Shown here: one piece after another, positions 1-7,633 of the stretch
How positions within the stretch are numbered: the first letter of the stretch is position 1
Layout of the letters: each line of letters begins with the position of its first letter
DNA from: an uncultured Eubacteriales bacterium
GTDB taxonomy: Bacteria > Bacillota > Clostridia > Oscillospirales > Oscillospiraceae
Assembly: GCA_900546415.1 (NCBI GenBank)
Contig: URCY01000022.1
Span: forward strand, 1 to 26,382
Direction of reading: 5' to 3'
DNA: 26,382 nt
Translations under genes and position numbers: made by a program
The notes under the pieces: model-generated
What the model was told of the DNA's origin: nothing
Seen by the model: only the letters and a program-made list of their open reading frames with translations
The model's database searches: none

Positions 1-55
1 ATAAGCTGGGGCAAAAGACCCGCTGAGCGCCGCAGCCGATTGATTCAGAGGTTCC
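1..55. repeat. left copy of 55-bp inverted repeat (edge of window)
   Basis: The first 55 bases are the reverse complement of 26308-26362, with a single mismatch at position 36 (C here, A in the other copy). The shared block ends abruptly at both inner sides: after position 55 here and before 26308 at the right edge, where neighbouring sequence no longer matches. Read inward from its sharp end the repeat begins GGAACCTCTGAATCAAT, which looks like the terminal repeat of an insertion sequence or MITE. No transposase is present, and the element would continue outside the window. Confidence 0.85.
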
Positions 56-72
56 ATAAGCATCAAGAGGCA

Positions 73-110
73 CTGCGGAGACGTCCCGGAAAGAGCGGAC
101 GTCTCCGCAG
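73..110. other. 14-bp perfect hairpin upstream of the serpin gene
   Basis: Bases 73-86 (CTGCGGAGACGTCC) pair perfectly with 97-110 across a 10-base loop. No T-run follows on either side, so a normal intrinsic terminator is unlikely on sequence alone. Two weaker hairpins follow at 119-132 and 131-144 before the ribosome site of the serpin gene. The structure could be the tail of an upstream gene, a leader element of the serpin mRNA or part of a repeat. I saw no convincing promoter in 56-180. Confidence 0.6.
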
Positions 111-192
111 CCGCATTTCCGAAAAAATTCGGGAACCTTTTCCCTGTGGGAGCGTCATAAGGACATCCAAAACAACACGGAGGAGGATTATC

Positions 193-1410
193 ATGAAAAA
201 ACTCATCGCACTGCTTCTCTTGACAGCACTCGTGCTCGGCGGCTGTGCCGCAAGCCCTGCCGCGCCGATCCCGAATGCAGCCGGTGTGAGCGTGAATCTG
301 ATGGCGAACATCACCGCCAAGCCCGTCGCGGATGCGTCCGACACCGGCTCGCTGTCCAAGGCGGCGACCGATTTTTCCGTCGCGCTGCTGAAAAATGCCG
401 CCGAAAGCGGCAAGACCGTTGTGCTCTCCCCCTACAGCGTGATGCAGGCGCTCGGCATGACCGCCAACGGCGCCAAGGGTGAGACGCTGCAGCAGCTCGA
501 GCTCGCGCTCGGTATGCCGATCGCCGAGCTGAACAAGGCGTTCGCTGCCGTGCAGCCGGACAGTGCCTTCCAGAACGCCAATGCACTTTGGTTCCGCGAT
601 GACGGCTCGCTCGAGGTCTCGTCGGACTTCCTGCAGGCCTGCGCGGACTACTACGGTGCAGACGCCTACGCCGCGCCCTTTGACGAGAGCACGCGCACCG
701 ACATCAACCAGTGGATCTCCGACCACACCGATCAGCGCATCCCCGAAATGCTCAAGGAGCTTCGCTCCGACGCCGCGCTCTACCTCGTCAACGCCCTGTG
801 CTTCGACGGGAAATGGGTCGAGCCTTATTCCGAGGACGCGATCTGGGATGGCGTGTTCTACGCTGCCGACGGCTCGGAGCAGAACGCGCGCATGATGAGC
901 TCGGAGGAAGCGCTCTATCTGAAGGACGGCAGCGCCACCGGCTTCCTCAAGCCCTATGCGGGTGGGCGCTATTCTCTTGCAGCGATCCTGCCGAACGGCT
1001 CTCTGGACGACTATGTGCAGAAGCTTGACGGCGACGCCCTGCGCGCGCTGATCGACGGCGCGTCGGACGATCCGGTGCAGACCGTTCTGCCGCAGCTCGA
1101 GCTGAAGAGCGACTGTGCGCTTGCCGACGCGCTGCGCGCGCTGGGGATCAACGACCTGTTCGACGATTCCGCCGATCTCTCCGGCATCGATGGCAAGCAG
1201 GATCTTTCCGTGGGACGCGTTCTGCACAGTGCGGTGCTCCGCGTCGACGAGAACGGCACAAAGGCCGCTGCCTCGACCGTCGAAGAGATCGAGATGATGG
1301 GGCTTCGGGAGACGTATTCCGTCGTGCTGGATCACCCCTTCCTGCTGGTGATCTGGGACAACCAGACGCAGCTGCCGGTCTTCCTCGCCGCCGTCAACTC
1401 CGTGCGATAA
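193..1410 (+). CDS. serpin-family protease inhibitor, secreted lipoprotein
   Basis: A 405-residue serpin, a suicide inhibitor that traps proteases (mostly serine proteases) after cleavage of its reactive-centre loop. The start at 193 is chosen because GGAGG lies just upstream and the protein then opens with a textbook lipoprotein signal (MKKLIALLLL...LVLGGC, lipid-attachment Cys18). The reading frame is open upstream, but that part has no signal and no ribosome site. Serpin landmarks: early VVLSPYSVMQALGMTANGAKGET, a central NALCFDGKW strand, the hinge GTKAAAST at about residues 355-362 and the C-terminal HPFLLVIWD...LPVFLAAVN. Small hinge residues indicate an inhibitory serpin. Counting from the hinge Gly as P15 puts P1 at Met369 and P1' at Gly370. 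It stands alone, followed by a terminator. Likely target: a host or competitor protease at the cell surface (inference). Confidence 0.93.
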   Translation: MKKLIALLLLTALVLGGCAASPAAPIPNAAGVSVNLMANITAKPVADASDTGSLSKAATDFSVALLKNAAESGKTVVLSPYSVMQALGMTANGAKGETLQQLELALGMPIAELNKAFAAVQPDSAFQNANALWFRDDGSLEVSSDFLQACADYYGADAYAAPFDESTRTDINQWISDHTDQRIPEMLKELRSDAALYLVNALCFDGKWVEPYSEDAIWDGVFYAADGSEQNARMMSSEEALYLKDGSATGFLKPYAGGRYSLAAILPNGSLDDYVQKLDGDALRALIDGASDDPVQTVLPQLELKSDCALADALRALGINDLFDDSADLSGIDGKQDLSVGRVLHSAVLRVDENGTKAAASTVEEIEMMGLRETYSVVLDHPFLLVIWDNQTQLPVFLAAVNSVR

Positions 1411-1426
1411 GCCATACCGGATTTTG

Positions 1427-1455
1427 GAGACCCACCGGCCATGCCGGTGGGTCTC
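1427..1455 (+). terminator. serpin gene terminator hairpin
   Basis: A 12-bp perfect stem (1427-1438 with 1444-1455) with a 5-base loop begins 16 bases after the serpin stop codon. The T-tract after it is short (TTGCT), so it may be a modest terminator. Confidence 0.65.
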
Positions 1456-1465
1456 TTGCTACAAC

Positions 1466-1506
1466 AAAAGCCGCTGGGGCAGGCTTGAACTGCCACGGCG
1501 GCTTTT
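1466..1506 (-). terminator. pheB terminator
   Basis: On the minus strand AAAAGCCGC (1506-1498) pairs with GCGGCTTTT (1474-1466), with an inner GGCAG/CTGCC stem, and TTTTGTTGT ends the structure. It lies 15 bases past the pheB stop, so this and the 1427-1455 hairpin insulate the two convergent genes. Confidence 0.7.
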
Positions 1507-1520
1507 CCGCAAGTCTGCTT

Positions 1521-1961
1521 TTATCCCGCGAGGATCTCCGCCTTCAGGACGCCCTGCATCGCGGCAAGGGCGCGCAGAAGCGCCTCCACGCCCTCGCTGA
1601 CGCCATTCGTCTCCGCCGATACCGTCACCGAGGCCGTCCCGTTGCTGGGAATGGTCTGGTTGATCGTCAGAATATTCGCGCCGTACTGCGCAAAGACCGA
1701 CAAAATCGCCGAGAGCAGCCCCGAAACGTCGCGCAGGATCAGCTGGAAGGTCAGGATCCGTCCGGCCATCAGGTTTTCAAACGGGGCAATGCTGTCGCGA
1801 TATTTATAAAACGCGCTGCGGCTGATATCGGTCGCCTTCGTCGCTTCGCCGACCGTCGCGACCTCGCCGTTCTCCAGCAGCCATTTGGCCTCGGCGACCT
1901 TGCGGAAGACCTCCGGCAGCGCGCGCGCCTCCACAATAAAATACTTTGGCATTTTGTCCAT
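1521..1961 (-). CDS. pheB: ACT domain-containing protein PheB (UPF0735)
   Basis: A 146-residue protein matching the PheB/UPF0735 family in length and layout. Residues about 35-60 (VATVGEATKATDISRSAFYKYRD) look like a helix-turn-helix, and about 70-143 form an ACT domain (ILTFQLILRDVSGLLSAILSVFAQYGANILTIN), the fold that binds amino acids in regulators of their metabolism. The start at 1961 is chosen for the GAGAGGCGG ribosome site at proper spacing; a second ATG nine bases on (MPKYF) is possible. In Bacillus pheB lies beside the prephenate dehydratase gene pheA; here no pheA is adjacent. The gene is divergent from tex and has its own promoter. A role as an aromatic-amino-acid-responsive regulator is inferred from the domains; the family function is not firmly established. 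Confidence 0.88.
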   Translation of the reverse strand: MDKMPKYFIVEARALPEVFRKVAEAKWLLENGEVATVGEATKATDISRSAFYKYRDSIAPFENLMAGRILTFQLILRDVSGLLSAILSVFAQYGANILTINQTIPSNGTASVTVSAETNGVSEGVEALLRALAAMQGVLKAEILAG

Positions 1962-2013
1962 ATTCGTCCGCCTCTCATATGCAAATTGCATAAATTGTTT
2001 TTCTACGAAATAC

Positions 2014-2042
2014 ATTCTATCATAATCGGCGCACGATTGCAA
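2014..2042 (-). promoter_or_regulatory. pheB promoter
   Basis: Minus strand TTGCAA (2042-2037), 17-base spacer, TAGAAT (2019-2014), about 53 bases upstream of the pheB start. A good sigma-A match. Confidence 0.65.
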
Positions 2043-2049
2043 CGGGTGC

Positions 2050-2078
2050 TTTCTTTTTTTCGCAATTTCTGATATAAT
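2050..2078 (+). promoter_or_regulatory. tex promoter (extended -10)
   Basis: A perfect TATAAT at 2073-2078 is preceded by TGA, giving the extended -10 TGnTATAAT. The -35 region (TTTCTT, 2050-2055, 17-base spacer) is poor, as is common for extended -10 promoters. It lies 34 bases before the tex start. Confidence 0.65.
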
Positions 2079-2112
2079 TTAATTATATGCACAACTCAAA
2101 CCGGAGGTTTTC

Positions 2113-4275
2113 ATGGAAGAACTGATTCAACAGCTGTCCGCCGAGCTGAATTGCCCGGCGAGCTATGTGCAAAATGTCGTGACCCTGATCGACGAGGGCA
2201 ACACGATCCCCTTTATCGCGCGCTACCGCAAGGAGCTGCACGGCGGCATGGACGACACGGCCCTGCGCACGCTTGCCGACCGGCTGATCTATCTGCGCAA
2301 TCTGGCGCAGCGCCGCGACGAGATCACGCGCTCCATTGCCGCGCAGGAGAAGCTCACCGACGAGCTTTCTTCCGCCATTCAGGCCGCAAAAACGCTGGCC
2401 GAGCTGGAGGATCTTTACCGCCCGTATAAGCCGAAGCGCCGCACGCGCGCGACGATCGCCCGCGAGAAGGGCTTGCAGCCCCTCGCCGAGCTGCTTTTTG
2501 CGCAGGGGCGCGACCTGCCCGAGCCGGAGGTGCTGGCTGCGGAATATGTCGACCCGGAGAAGGGCGTGAACGACGTCGCGGCCGCGCTGGCCGGCGCCTC
2601 GGACATCGTCGCCGAGACGATCTCCGACGACGCCGCGATCCGCAAGACCCTGCGCCAGCTCATGCGGCGGCAGTCCGCCGCAGGCTCGGCCGTTGTCGAG
2701 GGCAAGGAGGAGGAGGGCGCGGTCTATCGCCTGTATTTTGATTTTCGGCAACCCGTCAGTAAATTGCAGGGGCATCAGATCCTTGCGCTCAACCGCGGCG
2801 AACGCGAGGGTTTTTTGAAGGTCAGTCTGGATACCGACCGGGAGCAGGCGCTCATTGCCGTCCGGCGCGCGGTCTTGCTGCCCGGCAGCCGTGCAAACGC
2901 CTTTGTCCGCGCAGCCGCCGAGGACGCCTATGACCGCCTCATCGCCCCGAGCATGGAGCGCGAGCTGCGCAGCGCTCTGACCGACGAGGCCAACGAGGGC
3001 GCGATCGCCAACTTTGCCCTGAACCTCCGTCCGCTGCTGATGCAGCCGCCGGTCAAGGGGCATGTGACGATGGGGCTTGACCCCGGCTATGCCCACGGCT
3101 GCAAGGTCGCCGTCGTCGACCCCACCGGCAAGGTGCTCGACACGGCCGTGGTCTATCCGACCTTTACGAATCGCCGTGAGGAGGCCATCCGCCGTCTGGT
3201 CGCGCTGATCCGCAAGCACCATGTCGAGCATCTGGCCATCGGCAACGGCACGGCCTCGCGCGAGACCGAGCAGGTCGTCTGCGAGCTGCTGCCGCAGGTG
3301 CCGGGGGTCTCGTATATGATCGTCTCGGAGGCAGGCGCCTCCGTCTATTCCGCCTCTCCGCTTGCCGCAGAGGAATTTCCTCAGTACGACGTGAATCTGC
3401 GCTCGGCGGTCTCCATCGCACGCCGGATGCAGGATCCGCTGGCCGAGCTGGTCAAGATCGATCCGAAGGCCATCGGCGTCGGGCAATATCAGCACGATCT
3501 GCCCGAGAAACGCCTCGACGAGACGCTTTCGGGCGTCGTGGAGGACTGCGTCAACGCCGTCGGCGTCGACCTGAACACGGCCTCGGCCTCCCTGCTGCGG
3601 CGCGTGGCCGGTCTGAACGCCACGACCGCAAAAAACATCGTTGCCTACCGTGAGGAAAACGGTATCTTCACGGCGCGCAAGCAGGTGCTCAAGGTTCCGA
3701 AGCTCGGCCGGAAGGCCTATGAGCAGGCCGCGGGCTTCCTGCGCGTTCCGGAGAGCAAGCAGCTGCTCGACCACACCGGCGTGCACCCGGAGTCCTATGC
3801 GGCCGCCGAGACGCTTCTGACGCTCTGCGGCTATACGACCGCCGAGGCCGCCTCCGGCAAGCTCGACGGGCTGAGCGGGCGCCTCGAGCGTTACGGCGTT
3901 CAGAGGGCGGCCGAGACCTGCGGCGTCGGCGTCCCGACCCTGCTGGACATCGCCAAGGAGCTGCAAAAGCCCGGCCGCGACCCGCGCGACGAGCTGCCCG
4001 CGCCCATTCTGCGCCGCGATGTGCTGGAGCTGAAGGATCTCAAGCCCGGCATGGTGCTGACCGGAACGGTGCGCAACGTGATCGATTTCGGCGTTTTCGT
4101 CGACATCGGTGTGCATCAGGACGGCCTTGTGCACATCTCGCAGGTCTGCAACCGCTTCATCAAGCACCCGTCCGAGGTCGTGCGGGTCGGCGACGTCGTG
4201 CGCGTCGGCGTGCTCGAGGTCGACGAAAAGCGCAAGCGCATCAGTCTGACCATGCGCGATCTGCCGGAGGCATGA
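2113..4275 (+). CDS. tex: Tex family RNA-binding protein (YqgF/HhH/S1)
   Basis: A 720-residue full-length Tex protein, a conserved nucleic-acid-binding factor linked to transcription and RNA metabolism in the cytoplasm. Domains in order: N-terminal helical and HTH-like region with the family signature IPFIARYRKELHGGMD (about residues 33-50) and LYRPYKPKRRTRATIA (about 98-113); RNase H-like YqgF domain from about 318 (MGLDPGYAHGCKVAVVD); two helix-hairpin-helix motifs (VGVDLNTASASLLRRVAGLN and the following GRKAYEQAAGFLRV region); and a C-terminal S1 domain (LKPGMVLTGTVRNVIDFGVFVDIG, about 650-718). The ATG follows CCGGAGG at normal spacing. It is monocistronic with its own promoter, and nothing looks damaged. 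Confidence 0.97.
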   Translation: MEELIQQLSAELNCPASYVQNVVTLIDEGNTIPFIARYRKELHGGMDDTALRTLADRLIYLRNLAQRRDEITRSIAAQEKLTDELSSAIQAAKTLAELEDLYRPYKPKRRTRATIAREKGLQPLAELLFAQGRDLPEPEVLAAEYVDPEKGVNDVAAALAGASDIVAETISDDAAIRKTLRQLMRRQSAAGSAVVEGKEEEGAVYRLYFDFRQPVSKLQGHQILALNRGEREGFLKVSLDTDREQALIAVRRAVLLPGSRANAFVRAAAEDAYDRLIAPSMERELRSALTDEANEGAIANFALNLRPLLMQPPVKGHVTMGLDPGYAHGCKVAVVDPTGKVLDTAVVYPTFTNRREEAIRRLVALIRKHHVEHLAIGNGTASRETEQVVCELLPQVPGVSYMIVSEAGASVYSASPLAAEEFPQYDVNLRSAVSIARRMQDPLAELVKIDPKAIGVGQYQHDLPEKRLDETLSGVVEDCVNAVGVDLNTASASLLRRVAGLNATTAKNIVAYREENGIFTARKQVLKVPKLGRKAYEQAAGFLRVPESKQLLDHTGVHPESYAAAETLLTLCGYTTAEAASGKLDGLSGRLERYGVQRAAETCGVGVPTLLDIAKELQKPGRDPRDELPAPILRRDVLELKDLKPGMVLTGTVRNVIDFGVFVDIGVHQDGLVHISQVCNRFIKHPSEVVRVGDVVRVGVLEVDEKRKRISLTMRDLPEA

Positions 4276-4336
4276 CCGCTGCGGCATATTCACCGTATCC
4301 GCGCGGCAGTTCGCCATCGTCGAATTAAACGGATGG

Positions 4337-4380
4337 GCAGCAATTTCACATATCATTTTCAGCGAATATTGCCGCTTTTT
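4337..4380 (+). terminator. possible weak tex terminator
   Basis: GCAGCAAT (4337-4344) can pair with ATTGCCGC (4368-4375), with one A-C mismatch, and TTTTT follows directly at 4376-4380. The loop is long and the stem imperfect, so this is a tentative call. It is the only T-tract-linked hairpin between tex and the next promoter. Confidence 0.35.
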
Positions 4381-4408
4381 GGCGCTATTCTGCAAAAAGG
4401 ATAGCGCC
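4381..4408. other. 8-bp inverted repeat just upstream of the hydroxylase promoter
   Basis: GGCGCTAT (4381-4388) and ATAGCGCC (4401-4408) are perfect inverted arms 12 bases apart, ending 6 bases before the -35 box of the hydroxylase operon. It could be an upstream operator or the base of a second terminator hairpin; no regulator gene is next to it. Confidence 0.45.
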
Positions 4409-4414
4409 CACACC

Positions 4415-4443
4415 TTGCGGCACAATTTATTTTATTGTATAAT
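4415..4443 (+). promoter_or_regulatory. promoter of the hydroxylase operon
   Basis: TTGCGG (4415-4420), 17-base spacer, perfect TATAAT (4438-4443). Transcription would begin near 4450, leaving a leader of about 70 bases. Confidence 0.7.
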
Positions 4444-4477
4444 AAGTGCGTCAAAAGATTTTGATTTTTCCCACTCC

Positions 4478-4500
4478 TGTTTGTGCTTTCTGCACAAACA
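4478..4500 (+). promoter_or_regulatory. leader hairpin abutting the hydroxylase ribosome site
   Basis: TGTTTGTGC (4478-4486) pairs perfectly with GCACAAACA (4492-4500) over a 5-base loop. It stops four bases before the AGAGG ribosome-binding sequence (4505-4509). It is a plausible translation-control or mRNA-stability element; I do not recognise it as a known riboswitch. Confidence 0.5.
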
Positions 4501-4518
4501 AGAAAAGAGGTCATACGC

Positions 4519-7095
4519 ATGTCTACATTTTTCGTAAACGGCAAAGAGGTCACGGTTGCGAAGAAGCAAAAGCTTCTGCGCTACCTGCGCGACGAGCTGC
4601 GCCTGACTTCGGTCAAGGACGGATGCAGCGAGGGCGCATGCGGCGCCTGCACCGTTCTGATCGAGGGCGAGCCCTGCCGCGCCTGCATTCCCGACACGGA
4701 GCGCCTTGAGGGCAAGCACGTGCTCACGGTCGAGGGTCTGAGCGACTTTGAAAAGGCCGCGTTCACCTTCGCCTTCGGCGAGGCCGGTGCCGTCCAGTGC
4801 GGCTTCTGCATCCCCGGCATGGTGCTCTGCGGCAAGGGACTTCTGGACAAATGCCCCGACCCCACGGAGGCGCAGATCCGTTTCGCCATCCGCAACAACT
4901 ACTGCCGCTGCACCGGCTATGTCAAGATCGTCGCGGCCATCCGGCTGGCCGGGCAGATCCTGCGCGAGGGTAAGATCCCCCTCCCCTCGACGACCGATTG
5001 GAGGATCGGCTCGCGCGTGCACCGTCTCGACGTGGAGGAAAAGGTGCTCGGCTACGGCAAATATCCCGACGATTATTATCTCGACGGCATGTGCTACGGC
5101 TCGGCCGTGCGCTCGAAATACCCGCGCGCGCGGCTGCGCGGCATCGACCCGTCGGCGGCGCTCAGGCTGCCCGGCGTGATCGGCGTCTATACCGCCGCAG
5201 ACATTCCCGGCGAGATCAAGGTCGGCCACCTGAAGCACGACCAATACACCCTGATCCCGATCGGCGGTCTGATCCATTACCTCGGCGACCCGCTCTGTCT
5301 GGTCGTGGCAGAGACGCAGGAAATTCTTGAGAAGGCCAAAAAGCTCGTCAAGATCGACTATGAGGTTCTGCCCGCCGTGCATAACATTCAGGAGGCGGCG
5401 ACAGACAAGGAGTTGGTCTTCGATGAGGAGACGACGAACGTGCAGGCCTATAAGCACGTCAGCCGCGGCAACGCCACGGAGGCGATCGCCAAGGCGAAGC
5501 ACGTGATCTCCCATCACTTTGAGACGCCGTGGACGGAGCACGCCTTCCTCGAGCCGGAGTGCGCCGTGGCCTATATCGACGACGACGGCGACGTCTTCCT
5601 CTATACGACCGACCAGTCCTCGCACACCACGCTGCACGAATGCACGATGGTGCTCGGCGACAAGAAATGCAAGGTGCAGAACGCCCTTGTCGGCGGCGGC
5701 TTCGGCGGCAAGGAGGATATGTCCGTGCAGCATCACGCGGCCATGCTGGCGCGCCTGACCGGACGCGCCGTCAAGGTCAAGCTCAGCCGTCAGGAATCTC
5801 TGCTCGTCCATCCGAAGCGTCACCATTTCGAGATGGATTTCACCATCGGCTGCGATGAGAACGGCAAGATCCTCGGCGTCAAGGCGAAGGTCGCCTCCGA
5901 CACCGGCGCGTTTGCCTCCCTCGGCGGTCCGGTGCTCGAGCGCGCCTGCACGCACGCCGCCGGGCCTTATGCCTACGAGAATTTTGAGATCGAGGGCACC
6001 GCGTATTACACGAACAACCCGCCCGCCGGTGCGTTCCGCGGCTTCGGCGTGACGCAGACCTGCTTCGCCATTGAGACGCTGCTGAACATGATGGCCGATG
6101 AGATCGGGATCTCCCCGTGGGAGATCCGGATGCGCAACGCCATCCGGCCGTGGGGCGTCCTGCCGAACGGGCAGATCGTGGACGATTCGACCGGCCTGGT
6201 TGAAACGCTCGAGGTCATCAAGCCCTATTACGACGAGGCCGTCGCCGCCGGGAAGCCGGTCGGCCTTGCCTGCGCGATGAAGAACGCGGGCGTCGGCGTC
6301 GGCATCCCCGACACCGGCCGCTGTAAGCTGATCGTCGAGGCCGACGGCAAGCTGCACATCTACACCGGCGCTTCCTGCATCGGTCAGGGGCTCGGCACGG
6401 TGCTCGTGCAGATGATCGTCTCGAACACCGACCTGAGCCGCGACGACATCGTCTACGAACGCAGCAACACATGGATCGCGCCGGATTCCGGCGACACCTC
6501 CGGCTCGCGCCAGACACTCGTCACGGGCGAGGCCTGCCGCCGTGCCTGCGAGAAGCTCATGGAGGCCAAGAAGCAGGTCTCCTCCCTCGCCGACCTTGAG
6601 GGGCAGGTCTTCTACGGCGAATACCTCGCCAAGACCGATCCGCTCGGGGCAAATGTACCGAACCCGGTCTCGCACGTTGCCTATGGCTACGCCACACAGC
6701 TTTGCATACTCGACCCCAAGACCGGTCTGGTGGAGCAGATGGTCGCGGCACACGACGTCGGCAAGGCCATCAACCCTCTCTCCTGTGAGGGGCAGATCGA
6801 GGGCGGCGTCGTCATGTCCATGGGCTACGCGCTCACGGAGCAATATCAATTCGACAACAACTGCAAGCCGATCAACAAATACGGCACGCTCGGCCTCTTC
6901 CGCGCGCACCAGACCCCGCCGATCAAGGCCATCGTTGTCGACAAGCCCGGTCTGAACGTCGCCTGCGGCGCGATCGGAATCGGCGAGATCACCTCGATCC
7001 CGACCGCTCCGGCCATTGCTGACGCCTATTACCGCCTCGACGGCGAACGCCGCTATGAGCTGCCGCTCTGCAACACGCCCTACGAGCGTAAGTAA
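4519..7095 (+). CDS. fused [2Fe-2S]/molybdopterin hydroxylase, selenium-dependent xanthine dehydrogenase type
   Basis: An 858-residue molybdenum hydroxylase of the xanthine dehydrogenase/aldehyde oxidoreductase family, expected to hydroxylate a purine or related heterocycle using water. The plant-type ferredoxin domain binds one cluster with Cys36, 41, 44 and 56; the second [2Fe-2S] domain uses Cys94, 97, 129 and 131 (QCGFC...CRC). The molybdopterin part starts near residue 165 and shows GGGFGGKED, GAFRGFGVTQ, a GQGLGT cofactor loop and the catalytic-Glu segment GIGEITS near the C-terminus. No FAD domain is present, and none is encoded nearby. This single-chain layout matches the clostridial family annotated as selenium-dependent xanthine dehydrogenase and Desulfovibrio Mop; the labile selenium cannot be read from sequence and no in-frame TGA is involved. 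The start at 4519 follows AGAGG. The ferredoxin gene begins 17 bases downstream. Confidence 0.9.
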   Translation: MSTFFVNGKEVTVAKKQKLLRYLRDELRLTSVKDGCSEGACGACTVLIEGEPCRACIPDTERLEGKHVLTVEGLSDFEKAAFTFAFGEAGAVQCGFCIPGMVLCGKGLLDKCPDPTEAQIRFAIRNNYCRCTGYVKIVAAIRLAGQILREGKIPLPSTTDWRIGSRVHRLDVEEKVLGYGKYPDDYYLDGMCYGSAVRSKYPRARLRGIDPSAALRLPGVIGVYTAADIPGEIKVGHLKHDQYTLIPIGGLIHYLGDPLCLVVAETQEILEKAKKLVKIDYEVLPAVHNIQEAATDKELVFDEETTNVQAYKHVSRGNATEAIAKAKHVISHHFETPWTEHAFLEPECAVAYIDDDGDVFLYTTDQSSHTTLHECTMVLGDKKCKVQNALVGGGFGGKEDMSVQHHAAMLARLTGRAVKVKLSRQESLLVHPKRHHFEMDFTIGCDENGKILGVKAKVASDTGAFASLGGPVLERACTHAAGPYAYENFEIEGTAYYTNNPPAGAFRGFGVTQTCFAIETLLNMMADEIGISPWEIRMRNAIRPWGVLPNGQIVDDSTGLVETLEVIKPYYDEAVAAGKPVGLACAMKNAGVGVGIPDTGRCKLIVEADGKLHIYTGASCIGQGLGTVLVQMIVSNTDLSRDDIVYERSNTWIAPDSGDTSGSRQTLVTGEACRRACEKLMEAKKQVSSLADLEGQVFYGEYLAKTDPLGANVPNPVSHVAYGYATQLCILDPKTGLVEQMVAAHDVGKAINPLSCEGQIEGGVVMSMGYALTEQYQFDNNCKPINKYGTLGLFRAHQTPPIKAIVVDKPGLNVACGAIGIGEITSIPTAPAIADAYYRLDGERRYELPLCNTPYERK

Positions 7096-7112
7096 GAACA
7101 GGAGGAATTCTC

Positions 7113-7607
7113 ATGGTAGTAAAAAAGAAATTTCCCTCCAAGGTCGCCTGCGTCCACTGCAACGGCGGCTGCCACGCAAAAGAAAGCCCGGAGGGCTATG
7201 AGCTCTGTACCTACGGCTGCACGGGCTGCGGCACCTGTGTCGCCGCCTGCCGCTTCGGTGCGATCGCGCTGAACACCTACGGCGTCGCCGAGGTCGACGA
7301 GAGCAAATGCATCGGTTGCGGCGCGTGTGTCCGCGCCTGCCCGCAGCGCATCGTCCATCTCCGTCTGGAGGATAACCCCATCGTCGTCCTCTGCTCGAAC
7401 AAGGATGCCGTCTGCCGCGATGTCTGCGAGGTGAGCTGCATCGCCTGCGGCCTCTGCGCAAAGGTCTGCCCTGCCGAAGCCATCAAGGTCTCGGAAAACC
7501 GCGCCTTCATCTATTCCGACCTTTGCCTGTCCTGCGGCGCTTGCGCCATGGCCTGCCCGCGCCACGTGATCCACGATAAACGCGGCATTCTGACCCCACG
7601 CGTCTGA
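7113..7607 (+). CDS. four-cluster [4Fe-4S] ferredoxin, RnfB-like
   Basis: A 164-residue iron-sulfur electron carrier. Four complete CxxCxxCxxxC motifs are visible: Cys36/39/42/46, 66/69/72/76, 109/112/115/119 and 138/141/144/148, arranged as two 2x[4Fe-4S] modules. Extra cysteines at 13, 16, 20 and 32 (VACVHCNGGCHAK) and at 94, 101 and 105 resemble the Cys-rich part of RnfB, and could hold another cluster. There is no signal peptide or membrane segment, so it is cytoplasmic. It sits 17 bases after the hydroxylase gene behind AGGAGGAATTC and is surely co-transcribed. Since the hydroxylase lacks a flavin domain, this protein is its most likely electron acceptor (inference). Confidence 0.9.
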   Translation: MVVKKKFPSKVACVHCNGGCHAKESPEGYELCTYGCTGCGTCVAACRFGAIALNTYGVAEVDESKCIGCGACVRACPQRIVHLRLEDNPIVVLCSNKDAVCRDVCEVSCIACGLCAKVCPAEAIKVSENRAFIYSDLCLSCGACAMACPRHVIHDKRGILTPRV

Positions 7608-7633
7608 TTTTCAAGAAAGAGAGAGGAAAACAA

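Noticed and set aside
2083..4425. Long open frame on the minus strand (780 codons) opposite tex
   Set aside because: It mirrors tex codon by codon in a GC-rich sequence, has low-complexity Arg/Ala/Leu/Gly content and no family motif, while tex shows all expected domains.
4432..6909. Long minus-strand frame (825 codons) opposite the hydroxylase
   Set aside because: Antisense shadow of a gene with intact cofactor motifs; no ribosome site or recognisable domain.
4519..7095. Selenocysteine codon in the hydroxylase
   Set aside because: The frame contains no internal TGA; selenium in this family is a labile non-protein ligand, so the sequence cannot show it.
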